DNA from: Paramacrobiotus metropolitanus
Lineage: Eukaryota > Tardigrada > Eutardigrada > Parachela > Macrobiotidae
DNA: 64,000 bases
Direction: 5' to 3'
Assembly (NCBI RefSeq): GCF_019649055.1
Contig: NW_026570334.1
Span: 124,001-188,000, forward strand
Under the pieces are notes generated by a model. It saw nothing but the letters and a program-made list of their open reading frames with translations, was not told the DNA's origin and made no database searches. A program made the position numbers and the translations under genes. Below, one piece after another: positions 49,538 to 60,097 of this stretch (the stretch's first letter is position 1; the number at the start of each line of letters is the position of its first letter).

Positions 49538-50995
49538 TTATCCAAACAGGGTGAAATTTTCCGCCAAATAACGTTCCAGTCGCGAGGCAAACACAGTGAA
49601 CTCAGCTTTTGAAAGTAAGGTTCGCATGTCCATTTTTGTATCGTGCGTCTGATAGATGAGGATCCCATAACTCAAGATGATACCGGCAAACTAAGGCGGA
49701 GTAAAACACCAGTGCACTGTAAGTGTCCGCTAAACGTTTTACATATTAAAGAAACCTACATACCGCTGGTACCAGCTGTTTGTCAACCCTGAAAAATCCA
49801 CCGATGGTGACGGCACGATCGCATGCACAGCACAGGCCCACTAAGCGATCTAGTCGTGCTTGGAGAACAGTGCCATGGAAATGCGTTGCGGCGTGCAAAA
49901 GCTGGTCTCTTAACGAATAAGTCTGTATAGAGATGCGGAAACAGATATTTAAATTGAACGCATACGTAAACAGTCATTATTGTTAAGGAAGCTGCTGAAA
50001 ATACTGAGTACTTGCAATGATTACTTCATCACTGGACACAATGCCGATCCAATATTTTATGCAGGCATTCAAAATTCCGATGCTGCCCACAATTCGAGCC
50101 ACGTTCTGATCGACAACTTCAGTCAGAGTTTCCTTGCCCGAATCCAAAAGAGAAAATAAATAACCGAATATGGCCGCCACACACACCAAATCTTTCACAA
50201 ACGTTATAAGCAAAAATCCAGAAAACGCTTGGTCAGTGTCAGCCAGTAATAACTGCAGCTGCCGATATTCCAGATCGAGATCTTGCACGGCCGCCGTGAC
50301 CTTATCGGCTTGCTGGTCCAGCTGCGAAACTTTTTCTCGCAGCCTGCGGAATGACCGGCGAATGCTTAGCAGAACTTCCAGTAAAATCATCTGTGGGGCC
50401 ATTTCGCAGCAGGCTGCCAGACCATTTGCACAGAGCATAATAATAGCTTCTTGGTATATCTGAACGCGGAGAACCATAAATAACGGTAAGGGGGAGTGCC
50501 AACTTGAACCGCGATTAAAGCGGATAATGGTGTCATTCATCACGTAGATTGATACCAAAAATGTCGTGATATACAGGGCACTCCACGATAGCAGCAGAAA
50601 ACTACAGCGTTTGCTGTGATTTACCGCACAATACGACGGTGCAGCGGATGACGTTTGCGGATTCAGTTTGTAGTACAGCTTTAGCATGTTCTTTGAGTTG
50701 TAGCTTAGACTAACGATGATGAGCGCCGGTTGCAGAACATATTGACCATGAAGACCATGCGGATGAGCGTGAAGAATTCCAGCGTCTGTAGATCGGTGCG
50801 GTTATTTGCGGTGTAAGCAAAAAAGGTATTGATCACCCCGGTCATGGATAGACAGCACAGACAGAAGGACCAAAAGATTAGCCATCCGCTGCGCTTGATT
50901 TTGCATACTTCACTACTGTTTTGCAGCGTAGGAAAGCGATAAGGAAACAAACCGGTTAACTGCAGCCCACGAAACAGCCGCTGCATATATGACAT
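49538..50995 (-). pseudogene. Chemoreceptor CR12 with one-base deletion in exon 1
   Basis: Exons 50995-50025 (971 nt), 49922-49764 (159) and 49690-49538 (153). The first 90 residues (MSYMQRLFRGLQLTGLFPYR onward) read normally to MVNMF near 50735. There CR9 has TTCTTGCAACC and this copy TTCTGCAACC, so one T is missing and the frame breaks. Beyond it the family sequence continues in the next frame to the exon end. The donor is GATGAA|GTAATC rather than GAAGAG|GT. Exon 2 (RAVTIGGFFRVDKQLVPA) and exon 3 are open, but TM7 reads LSYGILIYQTHD with Ser for the first Gly. It is either a very young pseudogene or a sequencing error. Confidence 0.75.
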
Positions 50996-51987
50996 GTCCG
51001 GGGTGCTTTGGTAATTTCGTGGTTCTCGTTTCTGAAGGCCACAAAAGCTAAATTGTCGTGTGGATATGTACAAACCAATCGTTCAACTAGAATTGTAGAG
51101 AAATTACGTTTTATAAAACGTTTATCGCCTCATTTTACAGAATGCCTTTCAGATGGGTAGAAAACTGTTTAGCTCGATGTTATCCTGGTCGAAGTGCAAA
51201 AAAGGTACACGGCATTGCTTCCGGCTTACTTCTATAACTGTAGTCGATGGCGCAGCTGCTTTTAACTGAATTCGCTGGCTAATCACGAGTCTAGCCGTGC
51301 CCGGTGTCCAAAGTAAACATTTGGGGTTGCACAACTTGTACATATGCATTAGTTCGGCAAACTATGGCACTCTCTTTGGGTACACAGTATCAATTAAATC
51401 CCTTTTGTGTTAGAAGATTTTTCTGTTCGGCTCGCACATCACCATGCATACGGCGTTCACGATTACCCGGAAAATTTCCTTTCTCATTTTGACATTGGCC
51501 GAGATCGCGCTTTTTAATAGCACTACTTACCTTGTAATGCAAGCCCAACCAAAGACTGACCGATCAAAACGTCGCTAAATGCACCCTGACATTTCAACAT
51601 CCGTTAACAATTTCTCAAGAATTAAGGAACTAACTGAGCCTAAGAAAGTATTGTTATCATAATTATGTACGTACCCTGTAACAGTTGCTTTATTATATTT
51701 TTTTGGCCAAAAAACAATTTTCCCGAGTCTTGATCCAAGACATCGACAAATGAGAGCAGAAAAACTTGCAACGGCTTTGCTGGTTTTATTGCTTCGGTGC
51801 TTGGACTGCTACCGGTTACTGATTATGAAAAAGAGTGCATCACATGTAAAACACTGTTTGACAACTGTTATGAATTTATGACAACTAGATTTAATACAGG
51901 AATAAAAGATACTGCTCAATTATGAAAAATTACATTAAAGAAAGATCCGCCCTTGTGGACCGTGGTGGGACTTCTGCATTCTGGGCG
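50996..51987. other. Intergenic, no gene seen
   Basis: Upstream of CR12; marks the end of the receptor cluster. No supported frame. Confidence 0.4.
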
Positions 51988-52329
51988 TCAACCAAGGAAC
52001 CAGTTGCCTTCCTGCTTTGGTGTGCCGGCATCACTCAACATAGGACTGCCCGGTTTTCTTAAGGGTCGTATCCTCGCGATGAGTCCAAATGATGGGTAAT
52101 AAAAGCGCGGTAACGCTAGTGGAGACACAGTAGTTCCGGAATTTTTCCTAACATAAAACCCGTGGGGCGGCTTGTGGATCGCAGGCAGGGATGGCCCATC
52201 CCTTCCGCCAAATATCGGCTCGGTTTTACCAAACGCCAGGTGCTCGGCCTGTTGAATATTGTTGACATAGGGCAGGATTGGCAACGCAGCATTTCCAGCA
52301 ATGAAAGCAACAAGAAGCAGGAGCAACAT
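51988..52329 (-). CDS. Small secreted protein, possible peptide precursor
   Basis: One exon, 113 aa from the ATG at 52329, which begins directly with a signal peptide (MLLLLLVAFIAGNAALP). The mature part has no Cys, is rich in Pro, Gly and aromatic residues, and contains basic sites preceded by Gly (HLAFGK; IFGGR), a dibasic RK in GFYVRK, an RPLRK, and ends EGNWFLG at the stop. A Gly immediately before a basic site or the C-terminus is what peptide amidation needs, so a neuropeptide precursor is conceivable. No known peptide family is recognised and the motifs are not repeated, so this is speculative. A TTG-type or GTG start upstream is not needed. Confidence 0.5.
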   Translation of the reverse strand: MLLLLLVAFIAGNAALPILPYVNNIQQAEHLAFGKTEPIFGGRDGPSLPAIHKPPHGFYVRKNSGTTVSPLALPRFYYPSFGLIARIRPLRKPGSPMLSDAGTPKQEGNWFLG

Positions 52330-52975
52330 AGTGTACGTAAGTCTATGCGCGGAGCGCACCTTTTAAACTCGCACGTAAATGAAGTGCACCGCCGTGTATT
52401 GTGCGCACTATATCGGCAAGCGTACACAGTATGTATGTGAAGCGTACGCAGTATATCAACAATTTTGAACGAATGTGATGTGTGCTGACTTTATACGCTG
52501 ACTGTCCGCAACGCCGAACGCTAATCGGTTAATTACAGATATGATTGTACGTTTCGTAAAATTTCTGATCGATATTTTTGTTTCCTGGCGTGATCCGATG
52601 CAAAATTGCTGACAACGCGAGCATAACTAAAGAGGACCGAGAATATGAAAAATTAAACAAGTCATGGAAAATAACCTGGGATTTTCCTGGATCTGGAATG
52701 TCGCACACAACCGAGACAGCGGAACTCCTTATTCTGGTGAGAGCTGATTCATCGCTGCAGATTACACGCTGTAATCAACTCGACAAATTATGCGTTGGGT
52801 AGACGGATGCAAACGTCAATTACAGTGCAAAAATCTAAAAATTAATCAAACATCATACCACTGGTGATGAAGCGTCTGATTACGATTCGGTTGGCTGATT
52901 TTGTGTGATTCAAACCAACCGCGGGTTTGAACAGTATTCTAGTAACCCCCTTCCACTGGCGACGTGGTGATTTCG
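52330..52975. other. Intergenic, no gene seen
   Basis: Upstream region of the small secreted gene and 3' flank of the lipocalin-like gene. Confidence 0.4.
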
Positions 52976-55032
52976 TTAAAACCCGGATCGGTCCATTGTG
53001 ACGCTGATTCTGCGGCTGCCGGTTGTTCCGCCCAGGACATGCGGATTATTCCTCATCCGAAAGATAAACCCGTCTGCCAGTTTCAAGGCACCGCGCCCTT
53101 GAAACTGGCAGACGGGTTTATCTTTCGGGCGCGGTGCCTTGAAACTGGCAGACGGGTTTATCTTTCGGATGAGGAATAATCCGCATGTCCTGGGCGGAAC
53201 AACCGGCAGCCGCAGAATCAGCGTCACAATGTTGTTGTCAACGTGGTCCTTGTCACTTTGCGCTAGATCGGCCGGATTGGTGCGCACGCTAATAGCGGCA
53301 ATGGGAAAGTCGCATAAGCCCGTCACCACATTGGGAATCGCGCAGCCGTAGTACATTTCATATTTATCGTCTTGGTAGTTGGTTATTGAACGTGATGGCA
53401 CTGCAATAATAAAAGATTTACGAAGTATTTTTCTGCAGGCTTTTTACAGCGAAATGATTCAGTGGTGGCGAACTTACAAGTTTTCTGATTAATTTAGGAC
53501 ATAATTATTTGTTATTTTATTATCACTGTTCAATTTTTATTAGAATGATTTGTCAGTAATAAAAGCAGCCATTTGTAAGAAAGCGCACCTTGTCCATCAC
53601 CGGTAACATCGCTCGTCTGGAAGCGGACCCCAATATTCTGCCCGGTGGAACCCAGGAATCCGGCCCAATAACCGTGGTTACACTGTGTGTTAGTGGGAGA
53701 ATCATACTGCAGGTATTCCGCCCAGACGAAGTTTCCTGTGTAATTCGTCACCGGCATGGTGGTTTTGCCCAGGACCGTCCACGAGTAGCGCATATCAACC
53801 GCCGTGCTTTCCGCGGTAAACAGCTCCCGGTATGTGTACCACAAACCGACAATCTATCATACAAAAGACTTTGCGGTTGACGTCGAAGCCTGCACAACGT
53901 TGGCGAAGGGAACTAGCAAGCTTGAAAAAATGATACTCACGATTTTCGGATCGTACGTGGTTTGCGGCGGAATATACACTGGCCAGCGACACGCAGAGAG
54001 ACTCGATGTGGAATCTGCGCTATAACTAGAGGCGGGAAGGGTTGCCTGACCTGGAATTGTTGTTTTCTTATACAACAATTCAAAGATTAAAATGAATATA
54101 AACAGTTTATAACAGAATCACATCCAGTGCGCATCAATCGTGTGTGTTCGAACAGAGAGTTACTTGTTGACGTAGCATACGTCACAGTGAAGCGTTTACT
54201 TTTTCATTGCTCCTTGGTAAAAGTGTCATTAATCGGCAAAGCTTACGATTTATAAAAAGTACATACCGAAAGTGCTGTTAACGCCAATATTTGCTTGTGT
54301 TCCTTGGATCAGACTTCCCAGACAAGCCGGATGTTTGCCGGTCGTCAAAGGTTTGCAGTGGGAGATTCTGGGTACTGATGCAGTACGACTGAAACGTTAC
54401 GTTGACGATGCTATCGAAAGCAGCCTGATCACTAGTCGACAGTGGGTCGGCGCGAATGCGGGTCTGCGACCAGATAAGCGGGTTGTTACACGCGCCATCC
54501 GGTGTCGGTGCAGCACATCCGTAGCCGATCATCAGCTTGTTGTAATCGTAATACAAAACTGCGATAGTTCCGTAAATCTGTTGAACGTAAAAAGTGAATT
54601 ATACAATAAATAAATACGGTAATATTTTTTGGTTCGAAAGCGGTACTTAACGGATAACGCTATAACCGTCCGCGGAGGTGGCGCCGTGGCCCACGCGTGC
54701 CCCACTGTCATCGTACATGCCGGCCCAGAATTCATTCTGGCAGGTGGCGTTGCTGGGTGTCGATCAAGCAATTTGCACGGCCTGCTGGTACGCTGTGCGG
54801 TTCATCAGCGGGTCAATCGTGGCGCCGAGACTGGTGTACATAACCCGTTGATTTAGAGTAACGGCGCTCTTCACCCGGTAGGCATACCAATTCCTAGCTT
54901 CCTGTTAAAAAACACTGATGGAAAACAAGAAAAGGAGATTGATTGTTTATTAAGTAGATTCTCGACAGACCAGAGAAGGGTCATCACCACCATGAGACGG
55001 CATACTAGCCGGATAACGCGGCGTACAGGTTT
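52976..55032 (-). pseudogene. Two-domain lipocalin-like gene with lesions in domain 1
   Basis: Six exons form two similar triplets. Domain 1: 55032-54971, 54901-54652, from 54558. Domain 2: 54050-53941, 53853-53589, from 53400. Corresponding introns share phases. Each domain has a Cys, then a G.WY-like start (ARNWYAYR; GLWYTYRE), a Cys-containing middle (PSNATCQNEFWAG; PTNTQCNHGYWAG), and an exon with YGCA.P...G.C followed by an R-containing loop, the lipocalin (ApoD-like) pattern for secreted ligand-binding barrels. Domain 1 has an in-frame TGA (54766-54764) and needs a one-base shift near 54350 to reach the donor GTATGT, which then joins domain 2 in phase. Domain 2 is open but its 3' end runs into a palindrome to a stop at 52976. 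No signal-peptide exon was found upstream. Domain 2 alone could be expressed. Confidence 0.5.
52994..53231. repeat. Large palindrome, 105-bp arms, 28-bp spacer
   Basis: Positions 52994-53098 are the reverse complement of 53127-53231, by eye without a mismatch. The spacer (53099-53126) is itself a copy of part of the right arm (ttgaaactggcagacgggtt onward), so a smaller inverted repeat is nested inside. The right arm covers the end of the last lipocalin-like exon. Confidence 0.9.
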
Positions 55033-56870
55033 CTGTGGATGAGATGGTAGGTCTCCCTGAAGTAATTTCAAAATTTAAAAGCGATCGCGTAATAGATGTA
55101 TTTTTTAGCCGCTTTAACTGAGTCGCTTTAAGTACGTCCCTGTACATGCGAGACTACGTGCGTAATCGAGATGATTATATTCGTATTTCTAATTGACTGA
55201 CTGGATGACAACTTGCACTAAGTTTATTTCCTACCGATAATACATAGGATAGGCAGAGTTATGAAGCAGCATCGCATTAACATTATAAATTTAAACTAGA
55301 AATAATCTAAAGATTAAGAACTCCGAGCAAGAAGAGGTAACTCAAATAATAAGACAGGTAAAGATTAAGAAACCGCTGTGCTCACTGTCTACCCGAAACT
55401 GCTCTAGTGAATCTTGTTAGAAGTCTGGTGTATCTGCTAAAAGAAAGCGATACTACTGCCTGCTCTTCTACATTCGGCTCGGAGCGAATTTGTGGCATAC
55501 TTACAAGATGCAGGAAGTTGTGCGTTTTTAATCAGACTGTCTAATACTGCCGATATGCATGTATGTATAGTATCGGAGGAGTACGACAAGAAAAATAATT
55601 ATGAGAGTCATATCGACATGATAATTACCGATCACCAATGAATCAAACACATCGGCTTCAAAGTTACTCTATGTAGTCTGAAGTCGCTTATTGTTGGACG
55701 AATCTGTGAATACGGACACTGAGAAAGCATGAGTTATAATCTACACTGTACGAGTATTGATTTGGACATACATACGCCTGAATAGTCTCGCGGTTTAATA
55801 ACGAATTTACCACTCGGATAAACACGTATAGGTGAGAGAATCCGAAATTATGGAATTTGTTGTGGTGCAGCGGCTGTACAGGATATCGGATTTCTGCATG
55901 ATAAAAAGAACAAGACTTTGTGATTTATACTCGTGCACGCCGGTTGTGCTCGTTCCCCTGGTCGTTGTAATGTTTTTTCGAAGTTTTTATGTTTTTGAAA
56001 TTTTTGGTCACGTTTTGACACTTTTTGGTTGATATGGGCTCTTCTTTACTGCTGAATAATTCAGTTTCTGTGATTCACTTTTGTGCAGACTCCAGTTATA
56101 AGGCGGATGCGCCCAGAAAGGACGCGTCTAGATGGCAGTTCAACTGTTCAAGGGTAGGACGAATGAAGCGCATCGCTGACTGAAATTTAGCATCTTCCAC
56201 AGCGGCAAACGCAATGTTTACATGAGACAAACGTCTCCAGAATACGGGTCACAAACTCCGCTTGCTCTTTCTTATCCAGAGGTTGGTCACAGTGCGCTGC
56301 AGCTTTGGCCTGCGCTCAGGTATTTTTCGTGGAGGGCTCATTACTGTCTGGTTCTTTATGTGCCGGCAACCTGCAACGCTTTCGAAAAGCATTTTTCTCC
56401 GCTTCGCAGAAATAATTACTTAAAGTTTAACTATACACTATCCAAATACAGAAATTAAGCACAAATTAGCAGTACGTTATACACATACCAGCAAAATTAA
56501 TTGTTTGTATTCATGCTATTATGTATATGTGCAGGTTTGACTTTTTACGAGTAGCTTCAATTTTTAAACACTGGCCAAATTCTGACAAAGAGCAACACAT
56601 GATACTTTATTAAAACACAACATAAATACGAAGCTGCTCTGTAGCATTGTAAATTGTTATTCGTAATAATAAACAACGAATTTTATATAACCAAAAAATC
56701 CCGTTCGATTACTTCATTTTTCTGGGAAACTACCCCAGTCCGCTTAATACAAAATTGTAATATGTTATCTCATACAATCAAAGCAGAAAAACAGTATAAC
56801 ACATAGTTTACGATTATCGAAGTTGAGCCGAATTAAGACATTCGACTCTCCAGTGCTCATAGGAGTTTAT
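55033..56870. other. Intergenic, no gene seen
   Basis: About 1.8 kb, AT-rich. It may hide the leader exon of the lipocalin-like gene, but I could not identify one. Confidence 0.4.
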
Positions 56871-58041
56871 CTAACGAACTGAAACTGTTATGGGCCAGCA
56901 AAAACCTCGATAATCCCATATATCGCCATTTTGCTGTGTGCAGACATCAATAAGCCTCAGATCCACATTATCCCAAGGTTTCGGGTTGCCATCGGTGTGA
57001 AATCCGCTAAACCTACAATGGATAACACAAGCATTGTGTCAAATGAGTCATGAAATGATACGACTCTGGTTGCTAAAAGCAAGCTCCGACTTTGATTGCT
57101 AAAACGCTGACTCTCATTGTTCAAATATTATATATATACATAAATATTTCCCTTGTTTCCTTATCGATTCGAACCTAATAATTACATACTACATGCACGG
57201 CAGTATTTACCTAAAATAATTCATTACAACAATTCATTCACTTAATTCAGTTAGTTGCAATGTTGGCATTGGCCAATCAAGCCTACGTGAAACTTACAGT
57301 ACGAAATACTGTCGGATTGTTTGCCATTCATTCGGGTAAGCCAGGGTACGCACCCACCGACCCTGCACAGCTTTGACTTTCGCAAACATGTCGTCAGCGA
57401 CCGACGGGAAATTGTTGTCCAATGCCCACATGAAACGGCTAGCCAGTTGTGCGTAGCCTCCGCTGCAGTGCAGAACCAGCTTCGGAATAGTGATTTGTAA
57501 TTTATCAATGGCAAGAAGATGGTCAAGTTCTTCCGGTGACGTCCATCTATAGGTGAACTTTTTCATGAAATTTTGTTCGGACTCTGGCAAAGGAAAGAGA
57601 TGCATATTTTCTGGTGTCATAAACAGCTGGTAGATTGACCGGCCAAAGATGTACATAATTCTCCAGTTGTACAGCACGATACGATCGCATCTGTCTCCGA
57701 CGAGACATATCCACAGCCAAGCAGAATGCTCCATGAGATTTCGTCGTGTTGAATACCAAAAACCGAAGCCCTGTATATCGTAGTTTTTAAAAATAAGAGT
57801 AGGCAGCCTGATTCTAATGCCATCCATCCAGTTGCCTAAAAACATCTGCTTCCGCTCAAGGAAAGGCTTCAGAATGGTGAGGCTTTTTGTCCTAGAGGTA
57901 ATTATGCGGCTCAGGAGGCATGCTGCTTTGTAGCAGTTAAAATTATCGGACTTGGTTTCCGTGGTACAGGTGTCCAGGCATACGCTGACATGTTCTGTGG
58001 CTGGAGAGCTATTCAGGATAAGTTGCCATAATAGGCACACT
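56871..58041 (-). CDS. Unknown protein, last two exons (5' end missing)
   Basis: An acceptor (cttacag) at 58048-58042 opens a 744-nt exon (58041-57298). It ends in a perfect GTAAGT donor, and an acceptor (attgtag) opens the last exon (57012-56871) in matching phase. The 295 residues include GFGFWYSTRRNLMEHSAWLW, FPLPESEQNFMKKFTYRWTS, PKLVLHCSGGYAQLASRFMW and an ending HTDGNPKPWDNVDLRLIDVC then GDIWDYRGFCWPI. It is rich in Trp, Tyr and Cys, consistent with a secreted or luminal protein. The upstream exon must supply two bases. A frame at 58791-58501 with one hydrophobic span (VFTQVFLLTAIFLCL) is a candidate, but no donor of the right phase was found. I do not recognise the family. Confidence 0.5.
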
Positions 58042-58350
58042 CTGTAAGAGCAGCATTGAAGGTCAAAATAAACATGAATGTCAGTTCTGAGAGAGTGGAC
58101 GACGTGCGAGAATTATCATATTCTGAAGTTTAAATCAAGTATAAAATGTTGTTTTTTTATTATTTTGGTTTTTGGATACACTTAAGTTATCTAACTATTG
58201 TATCTTAACTACTGGGACGAATTCGAGTACATACAACCTTGGACCACCGCTGAATGCATTATGTCAACGAAACTGCGATGACACAGCGCACCTGTGCTAA
58301 TTAATTAATTACTTACAGTAGCTAGCGCGTGGTGCAATCAAAACAAAATA

Positions 58351-58439
58351 CAGTGGACTTCATAAATGTGGTTACACATAGTCACCCGTATGCATAGCGC
58401 TATCGGCTTTAAGTGTAACCACATTTATGAAGTCCATTG
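58351..58439. mobile_element. 89-bp MITE with 27-bp inverted repeats, TA duplications
   Basis: cagtggacttcataaatgtg at 58351 continues to 58377, and its inverted copy lies at 58413-58439 with one mismatch. TA flanks both ends (58349-58350 and 58440-58441). A CAGTGG-type terminus and TA target fit Tc1/mariner. Only 35 bp lie between the repeats. It is different in sequence from the 909-bp element. Confidence 0.7.
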
Positions 58440-58719
58440 TATTTCTCGTACCGTTTCAATTTCATCAGAGAATGGAGATCCAGATAGGAAAAGACTGCGA
58501 TCAGGAGGAAATGCGGCAGTTCACCAATAACACCATCTTCAAATGATCGCTATACGTGCGTGTCTGTAAACAAAGGAAAATAGCGGTCAACAGGAAAACC
58601 TGTGTGAAGACTGTTACTGTTTTAGTCACTTTTATGTACAGTAATAGAGTCCTGAATACGTTTAAACTTATGGAATTTCTTACAGCTGTCAGAGACCGCT
58701 CACTCGAGGCGGTAGACAC

Positions 58720-60097
58720 CTCTTGTGGCTTTGCTCTGTCGCCCGCCCGCACATGGCTACTCCATTCGTGCCGCGCTATTACGCTGCTCACTCAGCGTAT
58801 ACTTTGTCTACGCTGACCAATCAGCGTATTTCTCTGCACTCTTGGGGGTGGAGCCCTGCGCCTACGGGCGATTCCATGCTTTGCAGCATCAGCTGTGGCA
58901 TACCCGCAGCACGCGGAATCATCATCACGATTCCTTGATAGCGCACTGCAAGCACTTTTTCCACAGCTTTTTCCCGCATCGGGTTTTCTGTTGGTTTTGT
59001 GTTGTTGTTGTTGCTTTATTGTGCCAATAAAGGCGATATTTGCCCCATTTTCCATCTGCTTCTGTGTCATATCTGACATGGTAGCAGACTCGCTCGGTTT
59101 TCTTTCCTGCGAGACCTCTGATCCCCAGTGAAGGCAACAATCGGTCGAACTACGCTGATTGCCTATAAGTAGGCCAGCAATCCCGCGACCACCATCTCCT
59201 GCATCATACAGGCTTCATTGGAAGCCTGCTGTGCGACGGATTACATACGGGTCGGCGCCTAAAGTAGGTCCCCCGCAGCTTTGGCTCCCGGCGCAAAAAC
59301 TGCGTTCGGTACGTCCCTGTTGACCAAATAAGCGCCCTACCGGGTTGCATGATACGGGTCAGCGCCTAAAAGTAGGCCTCCCGCAGCTTTGGCTCCCGGC
59401 GCAAAAACTGCGTTCGGTACGGTCCTGTAACTCCATTACGCCCTATCGGGTGCGCTGCGGCCCTCACGGAAGAAGAGGGTGAAGTGGAACGACGGAGCAG
59501 CAGTTTGGACGAGAAAAACTCGGTGAGACCAGACTGTGACGCTTAGGTTTTTCGTAGAACTTCTGAAAAATTCGAGGTTTCCGCGTAGAACCGTACTTTA
59601 AAATTCCATAACTTTCGAACCTTCAATCCGATTTGCGTAAAATTACCATTTTCGGATTCTCCGAGGAATTCTGCACTAGAAAAGTGTAACAGAACTCTCG
59701 AAAAATTTTTCTTTGATTTTTCCTGAATTTTCGGCGAAAAACAACCGCCATTTTGTCCAGCCGGAATTTTCGCGAAAAAGTCGCGTGACGTCAGAGTGGT
59801 AACTTTCCATAAAAATTCGACCAATCAGAACACGTGGAAAACTTCCCCGTGTTATAACTCTCGTAGTGACTCATATTGTTTTTTAAATTTTGCTCACGGC
59901 ACGCTACTCGTGACGTAGAGCTAACTGCAAGACCATTTCGTACGTGACGTCACACTGGTCAGTAACGTAAACTAGGGCCATAGGGAGCTAACGCTGATCC
60001 TAAGCTCTAGCACACCTGACCAGCACCAACCAGCGACAGCCAACCCACCGTTCCGGTCCGGACCAAGACCAAAAGACACTTTTCAAGTCCCACTACC
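58720..60097 (+). promoter_or_regulatory. Leader/LTR-like region of the retroelement
   Basis: GC content rises and the text changes from the AT-rich background. A 107-bp segment (59245-59351) is tandemly duplicated (59352-59458), each copy with gcagctttggctcccggcgc. Further on lie a full CRE motif TGACGTCA at 59786-59793, CCAAT at 59821, CACGTG at about 59831, TATAA at 59853-59857 and a second TGACGTCA at 59945-59952. This looks like the U3 promoter of an LTR plus leader. LTR borders and a primer-binding site could not be fixed because the 3' LTR is outside the window. Confidence 0.5.

Noticed and set aside
55832-56032. 66-codon hydrophobic plus-strand frame
   Set aside because: No splice or family support; AT-rich sequence easily gives hydrophobic frames.
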